A stretch of 64,000 nucleotides of DNA, from NCBI RefSeq assembly GCF_040907265.1, contig NZ_JBFOHP010000002.1, positions 6,696,001-6,760,000 of the forward strand. The letters are read 5' to 3'. Position 1 is the first letter of the stretch. Every line of letters begins with the position of its first letter. Below, in pieces: positions 1 to 8,842 of the stretch. The notes under the pieces were generated by a model. That model ran no database searches, was not told where the DNA came from, and saw nothing but the letters and a program-made list of their open reading frames with translations. The translations under genes and the position numbers were made by a program. This DNA comes from Streptomyces sclerotialus. GTDB lineage: Bacteria; Actinomycetota; Actinomycetes; Streptomycetales; Streptomycetaceae.

Positions 1-135
1 GGGCTCACGGCCTTCTTCTTCGGCTGCCCCATTGCAGCCACCCCCTCGATGTGCCGCTCAACGTGCTTCAACAGTCGGTCAACGCTCGACGCGAAACCAC
101 TACCGAGCGTAGTGACTGCCACTGACAGTGGACCC

Positions 136-540
136 ATGAATGCGCAAAGTCATCCCGGTCACCCCTGGCGGCGAACGTTCACGTCCGTACCGCGGTCCGT
201 CGGTGCGGCCCGCCGGGCCGTCCGCGGGGCGCTGCTCGCGCACGGCGTCGCGCCGGACACGGCCGACACGGTCGTCCTCGTCGTCTCGGAGCTGGCGGCC
301 AACGCCGTCCGGCACGGCCGCGTTCCCGGCCGGCTCTTCGAGGTCCGGATCGGGCTGGACGGCGAGAAGGAGATCACCGTGGAGGTGTCGGACGCGGGGG
401 AGACGTACCCGGTCCTCGGGGAAGCCGACGCGGAGGCCGAGACCGGGCGCGGCCTCGTGCTCGTCGCGGCGCTGGCCGCCGCCTGGGGCGTGCGGGACCG
501 GCAGATCGGCAAGACGGTCTGGGCGCGGGTCGGCCGTTAG
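136..540 (+). CDS. RsbW-like ATP-binding protein (HATPase_c_2 anti-sigma type)
   Basis: A 134-residue single-domain GHKL ATPase of the kind that acts as serine kinase/anti-sigma factor or partner-switch regulator in Streptomyces. The N box SELAANAVRHG is at residues 51-61, VSDAG (G1) at 84-88 and TGRGLVLV (G2) at 103-110, so the nucleotide pocket looks complete. I chose the ATG at 136 rather than the upstream ATG at 49 because the family begins close to the conserved core and the first 29 codons of the longer frame look non-coding. It converges with the acetyltransferase gene on the other strand, overlapping it by four bases. No sigma factor or antagonist lies next to it, so the partner is unknown. 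Confidence 0.85.
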   Translation: MNAQSHPGHPWRRTFTSVPRSVGAARRAVRGALLAHGVAPDTADTVVLVVSELAANAVRHGRVPGRLFEVRIGLDGEKEITVEVSDAGETYPVLGEADAEAETGRGLVLVAALAAAWGVRDRQIGKTVWARVGR

Positions 541-1133
541 CTGTCAGCCGTGCCGGAGCCACCCGTACCGCTGACGTCGGCCGACCGCGGAGCCGGCCGG
601 CCGACGGCGGAGCCGGGCGCGTCGATGACGTACACCCGGACCGCCCGGCCGCACGTCGGGTCCACCGTCTCGCGGTACGGGCGCATGCCCAGCTTCCGCA
701 TGATCCGTTCGGACGCTTCGTTGCCGCGCTGCGCGATGCTGATGATCCGCTCCAGGCCGCGCTCGCGGAACCCGTAGTCCAGCGCGGCCCGTGCCGCCTC
801 CGTGGCGATGCCGCGTCCCCAGTACGGCCGCCCCAGCCGCCAGCCGATCTCCACGGCGGGCAGCACCTCCGGCAGGAAGTGCGGTACGGACAGGCCGGTG
901 AACCCCGCCAGCTCCCCCGAATCCCGCAGCTCAACGGCGAACAGCCCGAAGCCCTCGATGTCCCACTCCTGCTCCCAGGCGGAGATCCCGGACGCGGTCT
1001 GCGTCAGGCTGCGCGTCGCGCCGCTCCCGATCCAGCGCATCACTTCGGGATCGGCGTTCACGGCCGCCATCGGCTCAAGGTCCCCGGGGAGCCAGCGGCG
1101 CAGTGCAAGCCGCTGCGTATGCAAAGTGATCAC
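537..1133 (-). CDS. GNAT family N-acetyltransferase (RimJ/RimL-like)
   Basis: A 198-residue acetyl-CoA-dependent N-acyltransferase of the RimJ/RimL (Acetyltransf_3) type. It opens with the typical L-x-T-x-R-L-x-L-R-x-W segment (TQRLALRRWLPGD), has the EIGWRLGRPYWGRG acetyl-CoA loop at about residues 95-108, and ends its core with NEASERIMRKLGM, the usual N-x-x-S-x-R-x-M-x-K-x-G motif. The start is GTG at 1133. The last ~25 residues (Gly/Ala/Ser/Thr/Pro-rich) extend past the fold. The substrate could be a ribosomal protein N-terminus or a small molecule; the sequence does not decide. Confidence 0.85.
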   Translation of the reverse strand: MITLHTQRLALRRWLPGDLEPMAAVNADPEVMRWIGSGATRSLTQTASGISAWEQEWDIEGFGLFAVELRDSGELAGFTGLSVPHFLPEVLPAVEIGWRLGRPYWGRGIATEAARAALDYGFRERGLERIISIAQRGNEASERIMRKLGMRPYRETVDPTCGRAVRVYVIDAPGSAVGRPAPRSADVSGTGGSGTADS

Positions 1134-1359
1134 GCCTCATCCTGCCAAATCCACGCATCGGACCGCCGGGCGGAAACACTTCCCGAGGCTGCCCGCGAGG
1201 CCGCCCGCTCTGCCGTCACCGTCCTCATGCCCGATGCGCACCCGTGCCGTAACGCCGCGATCCGGTCTCTCCGGGCGGTGTGGCACGCTGAGGCGCGTAC
1301 CGGACACCGGTACCGGACATCGGCTGCGCCGGACATCGGCGAGGAAAGGTGAGTGCGGA

Positions 1360-3591
1360 GTGCGGCGACCCCGGTGGCGGAGCGCGGGCAGCGGCCTGCT
1401 GCGGATGATCGCGGTCTGGGCGGTCTCGACCGTCGCCATGCTCGTGCTCGCCGGTGCGCTGCCCGACTTCCGGCTGCAGTCCGCCGACGGTGACAGCGCC
1501 ACCCGCATCGCGATCACCGCGGCACTCGCCGCCGGCGCCTACGGCCTGCTCGGCGCCCTGGTGTGGCCGCTGCTCGTCCGGACCCTGCTGCTGGTGCCCG
1601 CGCTCGTGCTCGGCCTGCTGGTCTTCGCGCTCAACGGCTCCCTGCTGCTGGTCGCGCTCTGGCTGATCCCCGACGGACGCGGCGCCGCCTCCCCGGAGAC
1701 CGCGGTGGTGGTCGCCGCCGTGATGTCCGCCGTCTCCTCCGCGACCGGCGCGGCCCTCGCCGTCGGGGACGACGACGCCTACCGCCGGCGGCTGGCCCGG
1801 CTCGCCCTCCGGCGCCGCAGGCCGGTGGTGCAGGACCCGGCGGGCGCCCCGGCCGGCACCCTCTTCCTCCAGCTCGACGGCGTCGGGCACGACGTGCTCG
1901 CCGACGCGCTGGCGGGCCCCGACCCCGTCATGCCCACCGTCGCGGCCTGGGCCGGTACGACCCACACGCTCACCCCCTGGCGCACCGACTGGTCCAGCCA
2001 GACCGGCGCCAGCCAGCTCGGCATCCTGCACGGCACCAACCATGACCTGCCCGCCTTCCGCTGGTACGAGAAGGACACCGGCGAGGTGATCGTCAGCAAC
2101 CGCCCGACCAGCGCCGCCGAGCTCCAGCGCCGCGCCGTGGTCAGGACCGGCAGGGGCGGTCTGCTCACCGTGGACGGCGCCAGCCGCGGCAACCTCTTCA
2201 GCGGCGGCGCCGCGCAGCTCGCGCTGGTGCTCTCGGTCGCCGCCCGGCGCGGCCGGTACAACCGCTCCCGGGCCGGCTACTTCGCGTACTTCTCCGACCC
2301 GGCGAACGCCACCCGCACCGCCGCCTCCTTCTTCGTCGAGGTCTTCCGCGAGATCGGCCAGTCGCTGCGGGCCCGTTTCCGCGGCGACGGCCCCCGGGTC
2401 AAGCGCGGCGGCCTCTACCCCTTCGTACGGGCCTTCGCCACCGTCGTCGAACGGGACGTGGTCGTCGCCGCGGTGATCGGCGACATGCTCGTGGGCCGTA
2501 CCGCCATCTACGCCGACCTGGTCGCGTACGACGAGGTCGCGCATCACTCGGGACCGGAGAGCCGGGACGCCCGGCTGGTGCTGCGGCGCCTGGACCGCTC
2601 GCTCGCGCTGATCGCCAAGGTGGCCCGGCACGCCCCGCGTCCCTACCGCATCGTGCTCCTCTCCGACCACGGCCAGAGCCCGGGCGAGACCTTCGCCGGG
2701 CGGTACGGGCTGACGCTGGAGGACCTGGTGCGGGCAGGCTGCGGACTGCCGGTGTCCCGGCGGGCGCGCCGCAGCCCCACCGGCGCCGAGGCCAGGAACA
2801 CCGCGCGCGCCGCGCTGCGCCGCCCCGAGGAGGAGCCCGAGGAGACCACCCGGCGAGCGCGCCGGGCCGCCGAGCCGATCGTGCTCGCCTCCGGCAACCT
2901 CGGCCTGGTGTCCTTCCCGTCGACAGCGGGCCGGGCCACCCGCGAGCAGATCGACCGGCGCAATCCGGCGCTGCTGAGCACGCTCGCCGAGCACCCCGGC
3001 ATCGGCTTCCTGCTCGTCCGGTCCGAGGAGCACGGCGCGGTGGTGCTCGGACCGCGCGGCGGCGCCCACCACCTCGACAGCGGGCTGGTGATCGGCGAGG
3101 ACCCGCTGGCGCCGTTCGGGCCGGGCGCTGCGGACGCGGTACGCCGGACCGACGGCTTCCCGCACGTCGCCGACATCATGATCAACTCGTCCTGCGACCC
3201 GGAGACGGGCGAGGTGCACGCGTTCGAGGAGCAGATCGGTTCGCACGGCGGTCTCGGCGGTGAGCAGTCCCGGCCGTTCCTCCTGTGGCCCGAGGGCCTC
3301 ACCCCGCCCGTGGCGGAAGGTACGGAACTGGTCGGTGCCGAGCGCCTGCACCATGTCTTCCGCCGCTGGCTGACCGAGGGCGGCGGGCCGGCGGTACCGA
3401 TGGGGGAACCGCCCGCCACCGGGACGCGGCCGGACGCGGAGAGGCCGTCGGCCGCCGGGAAACCGCTGGTCACCGGAGAGCCTTCGGCCGCCGGGGGCGT
3501 TCGGCCCGTCGTGGACGAAATGCGGCGGCGGGACGCCGGGCCCGAAGCTTTTCCGCCTGCCGGTGGCGGCCCGCAGGACAAACAGCGCTGA
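1360..3591 (+). CDS. membrane-anchored type I phosphodiesterase/alkaline-phosphatase-like protein with holin-like TM domain
   Basis: A 743-residue two-part protein. Residues ~15-132 contain four hydrophobic helices like the mycobacterial 4-TMS phage-holin superfamily IV (PF04020). From ~165 onward it is an alkaline-phosphatase-superfamily phosphodiesterase: LDGVGHDVL supplies the first metal Asp, TDWSSQTGASQ the probable nucleophile region, YDEVAHHSG and LLSDHGQS the second-site Asp/His ligands, and SHGGLGGEQSRPF the final His. I chose GTG at 1360 because GAGGAAAGG lies about ten bases upstream and the open frame before it has no family similarity. The C-terminal ~60 residues are a low-complexity Ala/Gly/Pro/Glu tail. 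Substrate unknown; a cell-surface phosphodiester is likely. Confidence 0.85.
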   Translation: MRRPRWRSAGSGLLRMIAVWAVSTVAMLVLAGALPDFRLQSADGDSATRIAITAALAAGAYGLLGALVWPLLVRTLLLVPALVLGLLVFALNGSLLLVALWLIPDGRGAASPETAVVVAAVMSAVSSATGAALAVGDDDAYRRRLARLALRRRRPVVQDPAGAPAGTLFLQLDGVGHDVLADALAGPDPVMPTVAAWAGTTHTLTPWRTDWSSQTGASQLGILHGTNHDLPAFRWYEKDTGEVIVSNRPTSAAELQRRAVVRTGRGGLLTVDGASRGNLFSGGAAQLALVLSVAARRGRYNRSRAGYFAYFSDPANATRTAASFFVEVFREIGQSLRARFRGDGPRVKRGGLYPFVRAFATVVERDVVVAAVIGDMLVGRTAIYADLVAYDEVAHHSGPESRDARLVLRRLDRSLALIAKVARHAPRPYRIVLLSDHGQSPGETFAGRYGLTLEDLVRAGCGLPVSRRARRSPTGAEARNTARAALRRPEEEPEETTRRARRAAEPIVLASGNLGLVSFPSTAGRATREQIDRRNPALLSTLAEHPGIGFLLVRSEEHGAVVLGPRGGAHHLDSGLVIGEDPLAPFGPGAADAVRRTDGFPHVADIMINSSCDPETGEVHAFEEQIGSHGGLGGEQSRPFLLWPEGLTPPVAEGTELVGAERLHHVFRRWLTEGGGPAVPMGEPPATGTRPDAERPSAAGKPLVTGEPSAAGGVRPVVDEMRRRDAGPEAFPPAGGGPQDKQR

Positions 3592-3742
3592 TTTGGAGGC
3601 GGCCTCCGCGGTCCCGGACCATGGTGGGGCGCCCGCTGCCACCCGGCCGGGCGCGGCGCGCCCGGATGCCGGACCCCGGCCCCGGTGCGCAGGGCGCCCG
3701 GCGACCTCGGGCGCAGAGCACAAGAGAGAGCCACCACGCGCC

Positions 3743-5119
3743 ATGCACGACCGGCACACCCGCCGCTTCGGTCTGGGGACCGCCACCGCCCTGGTGATGG
3801 GCAACATCATCGGGGGCGGCATCTTCCTGCTGCCCGCCTCGGTCGCCCCCTTCGGCACCGTCAGCCTCGTCGCCTTCGGCGTCCTGACCCTGGGCGCCAT
3901 CGCGCTCGCCCTGGTCTTCGGGCGGCTGGCGCAGCGCCACCCCGACACCGGCGGCCCGTACGTCTACGCCCGCGAGGCGTTCGGCGACTTCGCCGGCTTC
4001 CTGTCCGCCTGGTCGTACTGGACCATGGCCTGGGTCAGCAACGCGGCGCTCGCCGTCGCGGCCGTCGGCTACGTCCACGTGCTCTTCCCCGGCCACGCCT
4101 CCACGGGCCTGGACCTGACCGTCGCGCTGGCCGCGCTCTGGCTCCCGGCGCTGTCCAACCTCGCGGGCACCCGCTACGTCGGTGCCGTCCAGCTGGTCGC
4201 CACGATCCTGAAGTTCATCCCGCTCCTCTTCATCGCGGTCGCGGGGCTGTTCTTCTTCGACGCGGACAACCTCGGCTCGTTCAACGCGGGCGGCGGCAGC
4301 GCACTGGGCGGGCTGTCCGCGGCGGCCGCCTTCCTGCTCTACAGCTACCTCGGCCTGGAGTCCGCCGCGATGAGCGCGGGCGAGGTGCGCAACCCGCAGC
4401 GGAACGTCGGCCGGGCCACCGTCCTCGGCGTCGTCGGCGCCGCGGTCGTCTACCTCCTCGGCACGGTCTCCGTCTTCGGCACCGTCCCGCACGACAAGCT
4501 GGTCGACTCCAAGGCGCCGTTCTCCGACGCCATCAACGTGATGTTCGGCGGCCACTGGGGCGGCATGCTGGTCGCCGCCGCCGCGGTGATCTCCATCGTC
4601 GGCGCGCTGAACGGCTGGACGCTGATGAGCGCCCAGTCCCCGTACGCCGCGGCGCAGGACGGCCTCTTCCCGGCCGCCTTCCAGAAGAAGCGGCGCGGCG
4701 TGCCGACCTTCGGCGTGCTCGCCTCGGCGGTCCTGGCCAGCGCGCTGACCGTGATCAACTACGTCTCCGGCGCCGGCGGCGTCTTCGAGATCCTCGTCCT
4801 GATCACCACCTTCTCGGCCACCGTCCCCTACCTCCTCGCCGCCGCCGCGCAGATCTACTACCTGCTCACCGGCCGCCGCGACGAGGTACGGCCAGGCCGC
4901 TTCGCCCGCGACCTGATCCTCGCGCTGGTCGCCTTCGGCTTCACCTTCTGGCTGGTGGCCGGCGCCGGGTACGCGGCGATCTACCAGGGCGTGCTGTTCC
5001 TCTTCGCCGGCATCCTGGTGTACGCGTGGATGCGGGCGCGGCGCACGGTGCGCGAGCGCGAGGCCGCCGAGGGCCCCGCGGCGGCCGAAGAGGCGCCGGA
5101 GGGGATACTGGCGCCCTGA
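3743..5119 (+). CDS. APC family amino-acid permease
   Basis: A 458-residue polytopic transporter of the amino acid-polyamine-organocation superfamily. The diagnostic TM1 motif GNIIGGGIFLLP is at about residues 19-30; about twelve hydrophobic segments follow. DTGGPYVYAREAFGDFAGF is the conserved TM2-TM3 segment. The ATG at 3743 follows an AGAGAGAG-type ribosome binding site; the frame is open further upstream but that part is Arg/Pro/Ala-rich and lacks transporter features. The C-terminus ends in a short Ala/Glu-rich cytoplasmic tail. It is followed 33 bases later by aroQ and may be cotranscribed. Substrate (amino acid or amine) cannot be told from sequence. Confidence 0.88.
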   Translation: MHDRHTRRFGLGTATALVMGNIIGGGIFLLPASVAPFGTVSLVAFGVLTLGAIALALVFGRLAQRHPDTGGPYVYAREAFGDFAGFLSAWSYWTMAWVSNAALAVAAVGYVHVLFPGHASTGLDLTVALAALWLPALSNLAGTRYVGAVQLVATILKFIPLLFIAVAGLFFFDADNLGSFNAGGGSALGGLSAAAAFLLYSYLGLESAAMSAGEVRNPQRNVGRATVLGVVGAAVVYLLGTVSVFGTVPHDKLVDSKAPFSDAINVMFGGHWGGMLVAAAAVISIVGALNGWTLMSAQSPYAAAQDGLFPAAFQKKRRGVPTFGVLASAVLASALTVINYVSGAGGVFEILVLITTFSATVPYLLAAAAQIYYLLTGRRDEVRPGRFARDLILALVAFGFTFWLVAGAGYAAIYQGVLFLFAGILVYAWMRARRTVREREAAEGPAAAEEAPEGILAP

Positions 5120-5152
5120 CAGCGCCGTACCGAACGGAGAGTTGAGAGCACG

Positions 5153-5623
5153 ATGCCCCGTACCCTCGCCACCGCGCCGATCCTGGTCCTCAACGGCCCC
5201 AATCTGAACCTCCTCGGGCAGCGACAGCCGGAGATCTACGGCTCCGACACCCTCGCCGACGTCGAGGCGCTGTGCGCCAGGACCGCCGAGGCGCACGGCG
5301 GCACCGTCGACTGCCGGCAGTCCAACCACGAGGGCGAGATCGTCGACTGGATCCACGAGGCCCGCACGGCGCACGCCGGCATCGTGATCAACCCGGCCGC
5401 GTACTCCCACACCTCGGTCGCGATCCTGGACGCCCTGAACACCTGCGACGGCCTGCCCGTCATCGAGGTGCACATCTCCAACATCCACCACCGCGAGGAG
5501 TTCCGGCACCACTCCTACGTCTCGCACCGCGCCGACGGCGTCATCGCGGGCTGCGGCGTCCAGGGCTACGCCTTCGCGGTCGAGCGGGTGGCCGCGCTGG
5601 TCGCCGCGCGCCAGGAGGGCTGA
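5153..5623 (+). CDS. aroQ: type II 3-dehydroquinate dehydratase
   Basis: Catalyses dehydration of 3-dehydroquinate to 3-dehydroshikimate, the third step of the shikimate pathway. The 156-residue length is normal for the type II (dodecameric) enzyme. [17 protein letters not shown] near the N-terminus holds the catalytic loop, with Arg and the Tyr nucleophile; [16 protein letters not shown] and [18 protein letters not shown] are the substrate-binding segments with the conserved Asn, His and Arg residues. ATG at 5153 follows a GGAGAG-like site. Streptomyces often carry more than one aroQ, so this may be either the housekeeping or a catabolic copy; proximity to a permease is compatible with either. 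Confidence 0.95.
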   Translation: MPRTLATAPILVLNGPNLNLLGQRQPEIYGSDTLADVEALCARTAEAHGGTVDCRQSNHEGEIVDWIHEARTAHAGIVINPAAYSHTSVAILDALNTCDGLPVIEVHISNIHHREEFRHHSYVSHRADGVIAGCGVQGYAFAVERVAALVAARQEG

Positions 5624-5742
5624 CTCCCCCCCGGTACCCCGCCGACCCGTGCGCACATTGGCGCGAAAGCGGGTTCGGCGTGCGAGGCTGGGGGAAAAGC
5701 TGGAACGCACGTACGCACGCGACGGCTGAGAGGCGGCACGGC

Positions 5743-6054
5743 ATGAACGGTCAGGTGGACCCGCTCACCGACAAGGAGATCGAGGACCGGCTGGCGGAGC
5801 TGCCCGGCTGGTCCGTGGCCGACAACCTGCTGACCAGGACGTACGGCTTCGACAGCCACCTCCCGGCGGCCGCGATGGTCATCCACGTGGCCCAGATCCA
5901 GGAGGAGCTGGACCACCACTCCGAACAGACGCTGGGCTACAACAAGCTGACCATCGCGGTGAACACCCACAGCGCGGGCGGCCGGGTCACCGAGCGGGAC
6001 TTCGTCCTCGCACAGCGGATCGAAGCCGTCGCAGCGGGCCACGGGGCCCGCTGA
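5743..6054 (+). CDS. 4a-hydroxytetrahydrobiopterin dehydratase (pterin-4a-carbinolamine dehydratase)
   Basis: A 103-residue protein of the PCD/DCoH family, which dehydrates 4a-hydroxytetrahydropterin to regenerate pterin cofactor after aromatic amino-acid hydroxylation. The core is visible: LPGWSVADNLLTRTYGF, then IQEELDHHSE (the catalytic His pair region) and YNKLTIAVNTHSAGG, followed by TERDFVLAQRIE. ATG at 5743 gives the usual family length; the frame upstream is antisense-like coding noise. The 3' end overlaps the convergent BrkB-type gene by 68 bases. No phenylalanine hydroxylase is in the window, so the partner enzyme is elsewhere or the role differs. Confidence 0.9.
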   Translation: MNGQVDPLTDKEIEDRLAELPGWSVADNLLTRTYGFDSHLPAAAMVIHVAQIQEELDHHSEQTLGYNKLTIAVNTHSAGGRVTERDFVLAQRIEAVAAGHGAR

Positions 6055-6985
6055 CCCGGCCCCGCGCGAGGTGCGGTGCAGCGCGCGTCAGCTCCGCGTT
6101 GAACTGCGCGCCGGTCAGCAGGGACAGGTGGGAGAACCACAGCCAGATGAGGAACACCACCGGCCCCGCGAGCGAACCGTACAGCCGGTTGAACGTGCCG
6201 ACTGCGGACGCGTAGAGCGCGAACCCCGCCGACGAGACCAGCCACAGCAGGACCGCGAGGACGCCGCCGGGCGCCCCGCGCCGCACCCCGCGCGAGGCCG
6301 GCGGCCCCGACCGGAAGAGCACCAGCACCAGCACGGTCACGATGCACAGCAGGAACGGCCACTTCACCACGTTCCAGGTCGCCTCGGCGGCATGGCCCAG
6401 GCCCACGGCCCGCCCCATCGCACGCGCCAGCGGCCCGCTGGCCAGCAGGGCCACCGCGCTGCCGATGAGCGAGGCGAGCAGCACCAGCGCCGTACCGAGG
6501 ATGCGCGGCGCCTTGCGCCACGGCGGCCGGTCGTCCTTGACCCGGTGCATGGCGTGCAGCGCCCGCCGGAACACCGCGAGGTAGCTGCACGAGGACCACA
6601 CGGCGCTGACCGTCGCGCCGCCCACCACCAGCCAGGCGGCGGTCCGCTGATGGGACATGGAGACCAGTGCGCGGTGCAGGGTGTCACCGGACTGGGCCGG
6701 TGCCAGCGCGCTGATGTGGGCGATCAGCTGCCCGGTCGCGGGCGGGTCGGCCAGCCCGATCAGCGACACCGTGACGATCATCGCGGGCAGCAGCGCCAGC
6801 ACCGAGTAGTACGTCAGGCTCGCGGCCCAGTCCGTCAGGTCGTCGTTCCACACGGACAGCGGCGTACGGCGCAGGGCGGTGCGCCACTGGCGCCAGCCCG
6901 GCAGCGAGCGCCCCGCCTTGGTGTCCGGTCCGGTCCGCTCCGGCGTCTGCTGCCCCGGTACCCGGCGCTCATCGCCGACCTCCAT
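5987..6985 (-). CDS. YihY/BrkB family inner-membrane protein
   Basis: A 332-residue integral membrane protein of the YihY/virulence factor BrkB family (often misnamed ribonuclease BN). The N-terminal ~45 residues are hydrophilic; SVWNDDLTDWAASLTYYSVLALLPAM is the conserved family entry segment, and SLAGPVVFLIWLWFSHLSLLTGAQFNAEL near the C-terminus is the family signature. Six membrane helices are expected. ATG at 6985 has AAGGAAG upstream at good spacing; the frame remains open for ~560 bases further but crosses the promoter of the divergent sigma-factor gene. Its C-terminal coding end overlaps the pterin dehydratase gene. Biochemical function is unknown. Confidence 0.85.
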   Translation of the reverse strand: MEVGDERRVPGQQTPERTGPDTKAGRSLPGWRQWRTALRRTPLSVWNDDLTDWAASLTYYSVLALLPAMIVTVSLIGLADPPATGQLIAHISALAPAQSGDTLHRALVSMSHQRTAAWLVVGGATVSAVWSSCSYLAVFRRALHAMHRVKDDRPPWRKAPRILGTALVLLASLIGSAVALLASGPLARAMGRAVGLGHAAEATWNVVKWPFLLCIVTVLVLVLFRSGPPASRGVRRGAPGGVLAVLLWLVSSAGFALYASAVGTFNRLYGSLAGPVVFLIWLWFSHLSLLTGAQFNAELTRAAPHLARGRVSGPRGPLRRLRSAVRGRSPAR

Positions 6986-7231
6986 CGTGCTGGTCTTCCT
7001 TTCCGTACGGACCGTTCCGCTTCCGGCCCAGGCCCCATCCTGCCCCGTCCGGCGACGTCTCCGTACCGCGCCAGGGCCTCCGTACCGGGCGAAGGATCGG
7101 ATAATGGGCGTAATCGGAGCCCTTTCTGCGTGCCGTACCGGGACATCGGGCGCGAGGCGTGCCCCAATGGGCCACGGGGCAGTGATGCCTGGCACGGATG
7201 TTCCGCGGTACCGACGGAGAGGAGCGGACGG

Positions 7232-7777
7232 GTGCCCGAACCCGGCGATGGCCTCCTGGCCGCGCGGGCCGCCGAGGGGGACGAAGGGGCGTTCGAGGTG
7301 CTCGTACGGCGGCACGGCCCGTCGCTGCTGCGCCTGGCGACCCGTCTCCTGGGCAGCAGGACCGACGCGGAGGACGCCGTGCAGGACGCGTTCGTCAACG
7401 CCTGGCGGCGGATTCCGGAGTTCCGCGGCGACGCCTCGTTCTCGACGTGGATGTACCGCATCGTCACCAACCGCTGCCTGAACGTCCTGCGTGCCCGCCG
7501 CCCCACCCAGGACCTCGGCTCGGTGCCCGAGCCGCCCGCGCCCGAGCACGCCTCGTCACCGGTACGCGCCGCCGAGTCGCACGCGGCCGTCCGGGCGCTG
7601 GGCGACGCCATGCGGGGACTCACCCCCGAACAGCGCGCCTGCTGGGTCCTGCGTGAACTGCAGGGGCTGTCCTACGACGAGATCGCCGAGATCGTCGGCA
7701 GCACGCACCAGGCGGTGCGCGGCAGGGTTTTCCGGGCACGCCGCTATCTGACGGAGGCGATGGGCGCATGGCGGTAG
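7232..7777 (+). CDS. ECF-type sigma-70 family RNA polymerase sigma factor
   Basis: A 181-residue sigma factor with only regions 2 and 4. Region 2 spans about residues 10-80: DAEDAVQDAFVNAWRRIPEF (2.2/2.3) and FSTWMYRIVTNRCLNVLRAR (2.4 promoter -10 recognition). Region 4 lies about 120-178, with LTPEQRACWVLRELQGLSYDEIAE and the helix-turn-helix STHQAVRGRVFRARRYL. The GTG at 7232 follows GAGAGGAG; no ATG is available near the correct N-terminus. Its last ten bases overlap the next gene, so it is translationally coupled to the Cys/His-containing Asp23 protein, which is a candidate anti-sigma partner. Confidence 0.92.
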   Translation: MPEPGDGLLAARAAEGDEGAFEVLVRRHGPSLLRLATRLLGSRTDAEDAVQDAFVNAWRRIPEFRGDASFSTWMYRIVTNRCLNVLRARRPTQDLGSVPEPPAPEHASSPVRAAESHAAVRALGDAMRGLTPEQRACWVLRELQGLSYDEIAEIVGSTHQAVRGRVFRARRYLTEAMGAWR

Positions 7778-8367
7778 GCGACGCGTACGAAGAGGACCCG
7801 GCGCTGCCGTGCGGCCGCACGCTCTCGGAGGTCTGGGAGACGGCGGAGGAGGCACCGGACGACCCGCACACGGCCGGCTGCCCGCACTGCCAGGAAGCCC
7901 TGGCGCAGCTCGGGGTGCTGGACGACTACGTACGCCAGGCCCGGAACGGCGCCGCCGGCGAGGCCGCCGAAGCGGCGGACGCCGAAGCCGCCGAGCGGCT
8001 CACGGCGCGGGTGATGGACCTGGTCAGAACCGAACTGCGGCCCGGCCGCACGCTGCCGCTGGGCGAGCCGGCGGACGACGCCTGGATCACCGAGGCGGCG
8101 GCCGCGAAGGCGTTCCGCGCGGCGGCCGAGACGCTGCCCGCCGTCTTCGCGGGCAGCTGCAAGGTCACACTGACGGCGCCCGGCGGCCCGATGGCGGTGA
8201 GCCTGGAGGTCGCGGTGGGGCCGGGCCGGGAACTGCCGGAGCTGGCGGAGCAGGTACGCCGGCGGGTGCGCGCTGCGGCGGACGAGGCGGTCGGCATGGC
8301 CGTCTCCACCGTGGACGTCGCCGTCGTCGACCTCATCGAAGCGGACGCGGGGGAGGAGTCGGCATGA
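7768..8367 (+). CDS. Asp23/Gls24 family envelope-stress protein with N-terminal HxxxCxxC motif
   Basis: A 199-residue protein. Residues ~37-43 carry H-T-A-G-C-P-H-C, the His-x3-Cys-x2-Cys signature of zinc-binding anti-sigma domains, and the C-terminal half (about 100-190) is Asp23/Gls24-like (CKVTLTAPGGPMAVSLEVAV, then VRRRVRAAADEAVGM). It overlaps the sigma-factor gene by ten bases and the following Asp23-like gene by four, so the three are one operon. The natural reading is a soluble sensor/anti-sigma factor fused to an envelope-stress domain; no transmembrane segment is present. Direct sigma binding is an inference from position and motif. Confidence 0.78.
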   Translation: MAVGDAYEEDPALPCGRTLSEVWETAEEAPDDPHTAGCPHCQEALAQLGVLDDYVRQARNGAAGEAAEAADAEAAERLTARVMDLVRTELRPGRTLPLGEPADDAWITEAAAAKAFRAAAETLPAVFAGSCKVTLTAPGGPMAVSLEVAVGPGRELPELAEQVRRRVRAAADEAVGMAVSTVDVAVVDLIEADAGEESA

Positions 8368-8759
8368 GCGGCGCACAGCAGGCGGAGGGGCGGGGCAGGA
8401 CCGACCGGGAGCTGCGGACGCTCCTCCAGCGGACCGCCGCCGAAGCCGCCCGGAACACGTCCGGGGTGGCGTTCCTCCGCCCCGGCCTGGGCGACCTCGT
8501 ACGGGGCGCGGTCCCGCTGCTCGCTCCCGCCGAGGGACCACGTGTCGCGGGCGTCCGCGCGGAGCCGGGCGACGCACCGGGCCTGTGGCGGCTGCGGGTC
8601 CACCTCGCGGTACGCCGCGGCCACCGGGCGCTGGACGTCACCCGCGCGGTACGCGCCGAGGTGACGGCCGCGGTCGAGCGCGCGTTCGCGCCGGAGGGTC
8701 CGGAACACCACGGCGTCGCGTCGTTCACGGTCACGGTGACGGTGACGGACCTGGCCTGA
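8364..8759 (+). CDS. small Asp23-like protein, third gene of the sigma operon
   Basis: A 131-residue soluble protein starting with an ATG that overlaps the preceding stop (ATGA). The middle part resembles the Asp23/alkaline-shock fold: WRLRVHLAVRRGHRALDVTRAVRAEV followed by a strand ending in a run of alternating Val/Thr (FTVTVTVTDLA). The first ~50 residues are charged and probably helical. It is likely a partner of the Asp23 protein encoded just before it. I see no enzymatic motif; homologous genes in Streptomyces are usually left as hypothetical or envelope-stress proteins. Confidence 0.7.
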   Translation: MSGAQQAEGRGRTDRELRTLLQRTAAEAARNTSGVAFLRPGLGDLVRGAVPLLAPAEGPRVAGVRAEPGDAPGLWRLRVHLAVRRGHRALDVTRAVRAEVTAAVERAFAPEGPEHHGVASFTVTVTVTDLA

Positions 8760-8842
8760 GCGCCCGGGGGCCGCCCGGCTCCGCCGCCTGCCGGGCCGCG
8801 GCGGTCGTTGCCCTCCGGCGGCCGGTGCCGGAGGCTCGTGCC

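Noticed and set aside
3470..5710. A 746-residue minus-strand frame over the permease and aroQ
   Set aside because: Shadow of two clear genes on the plus strand.
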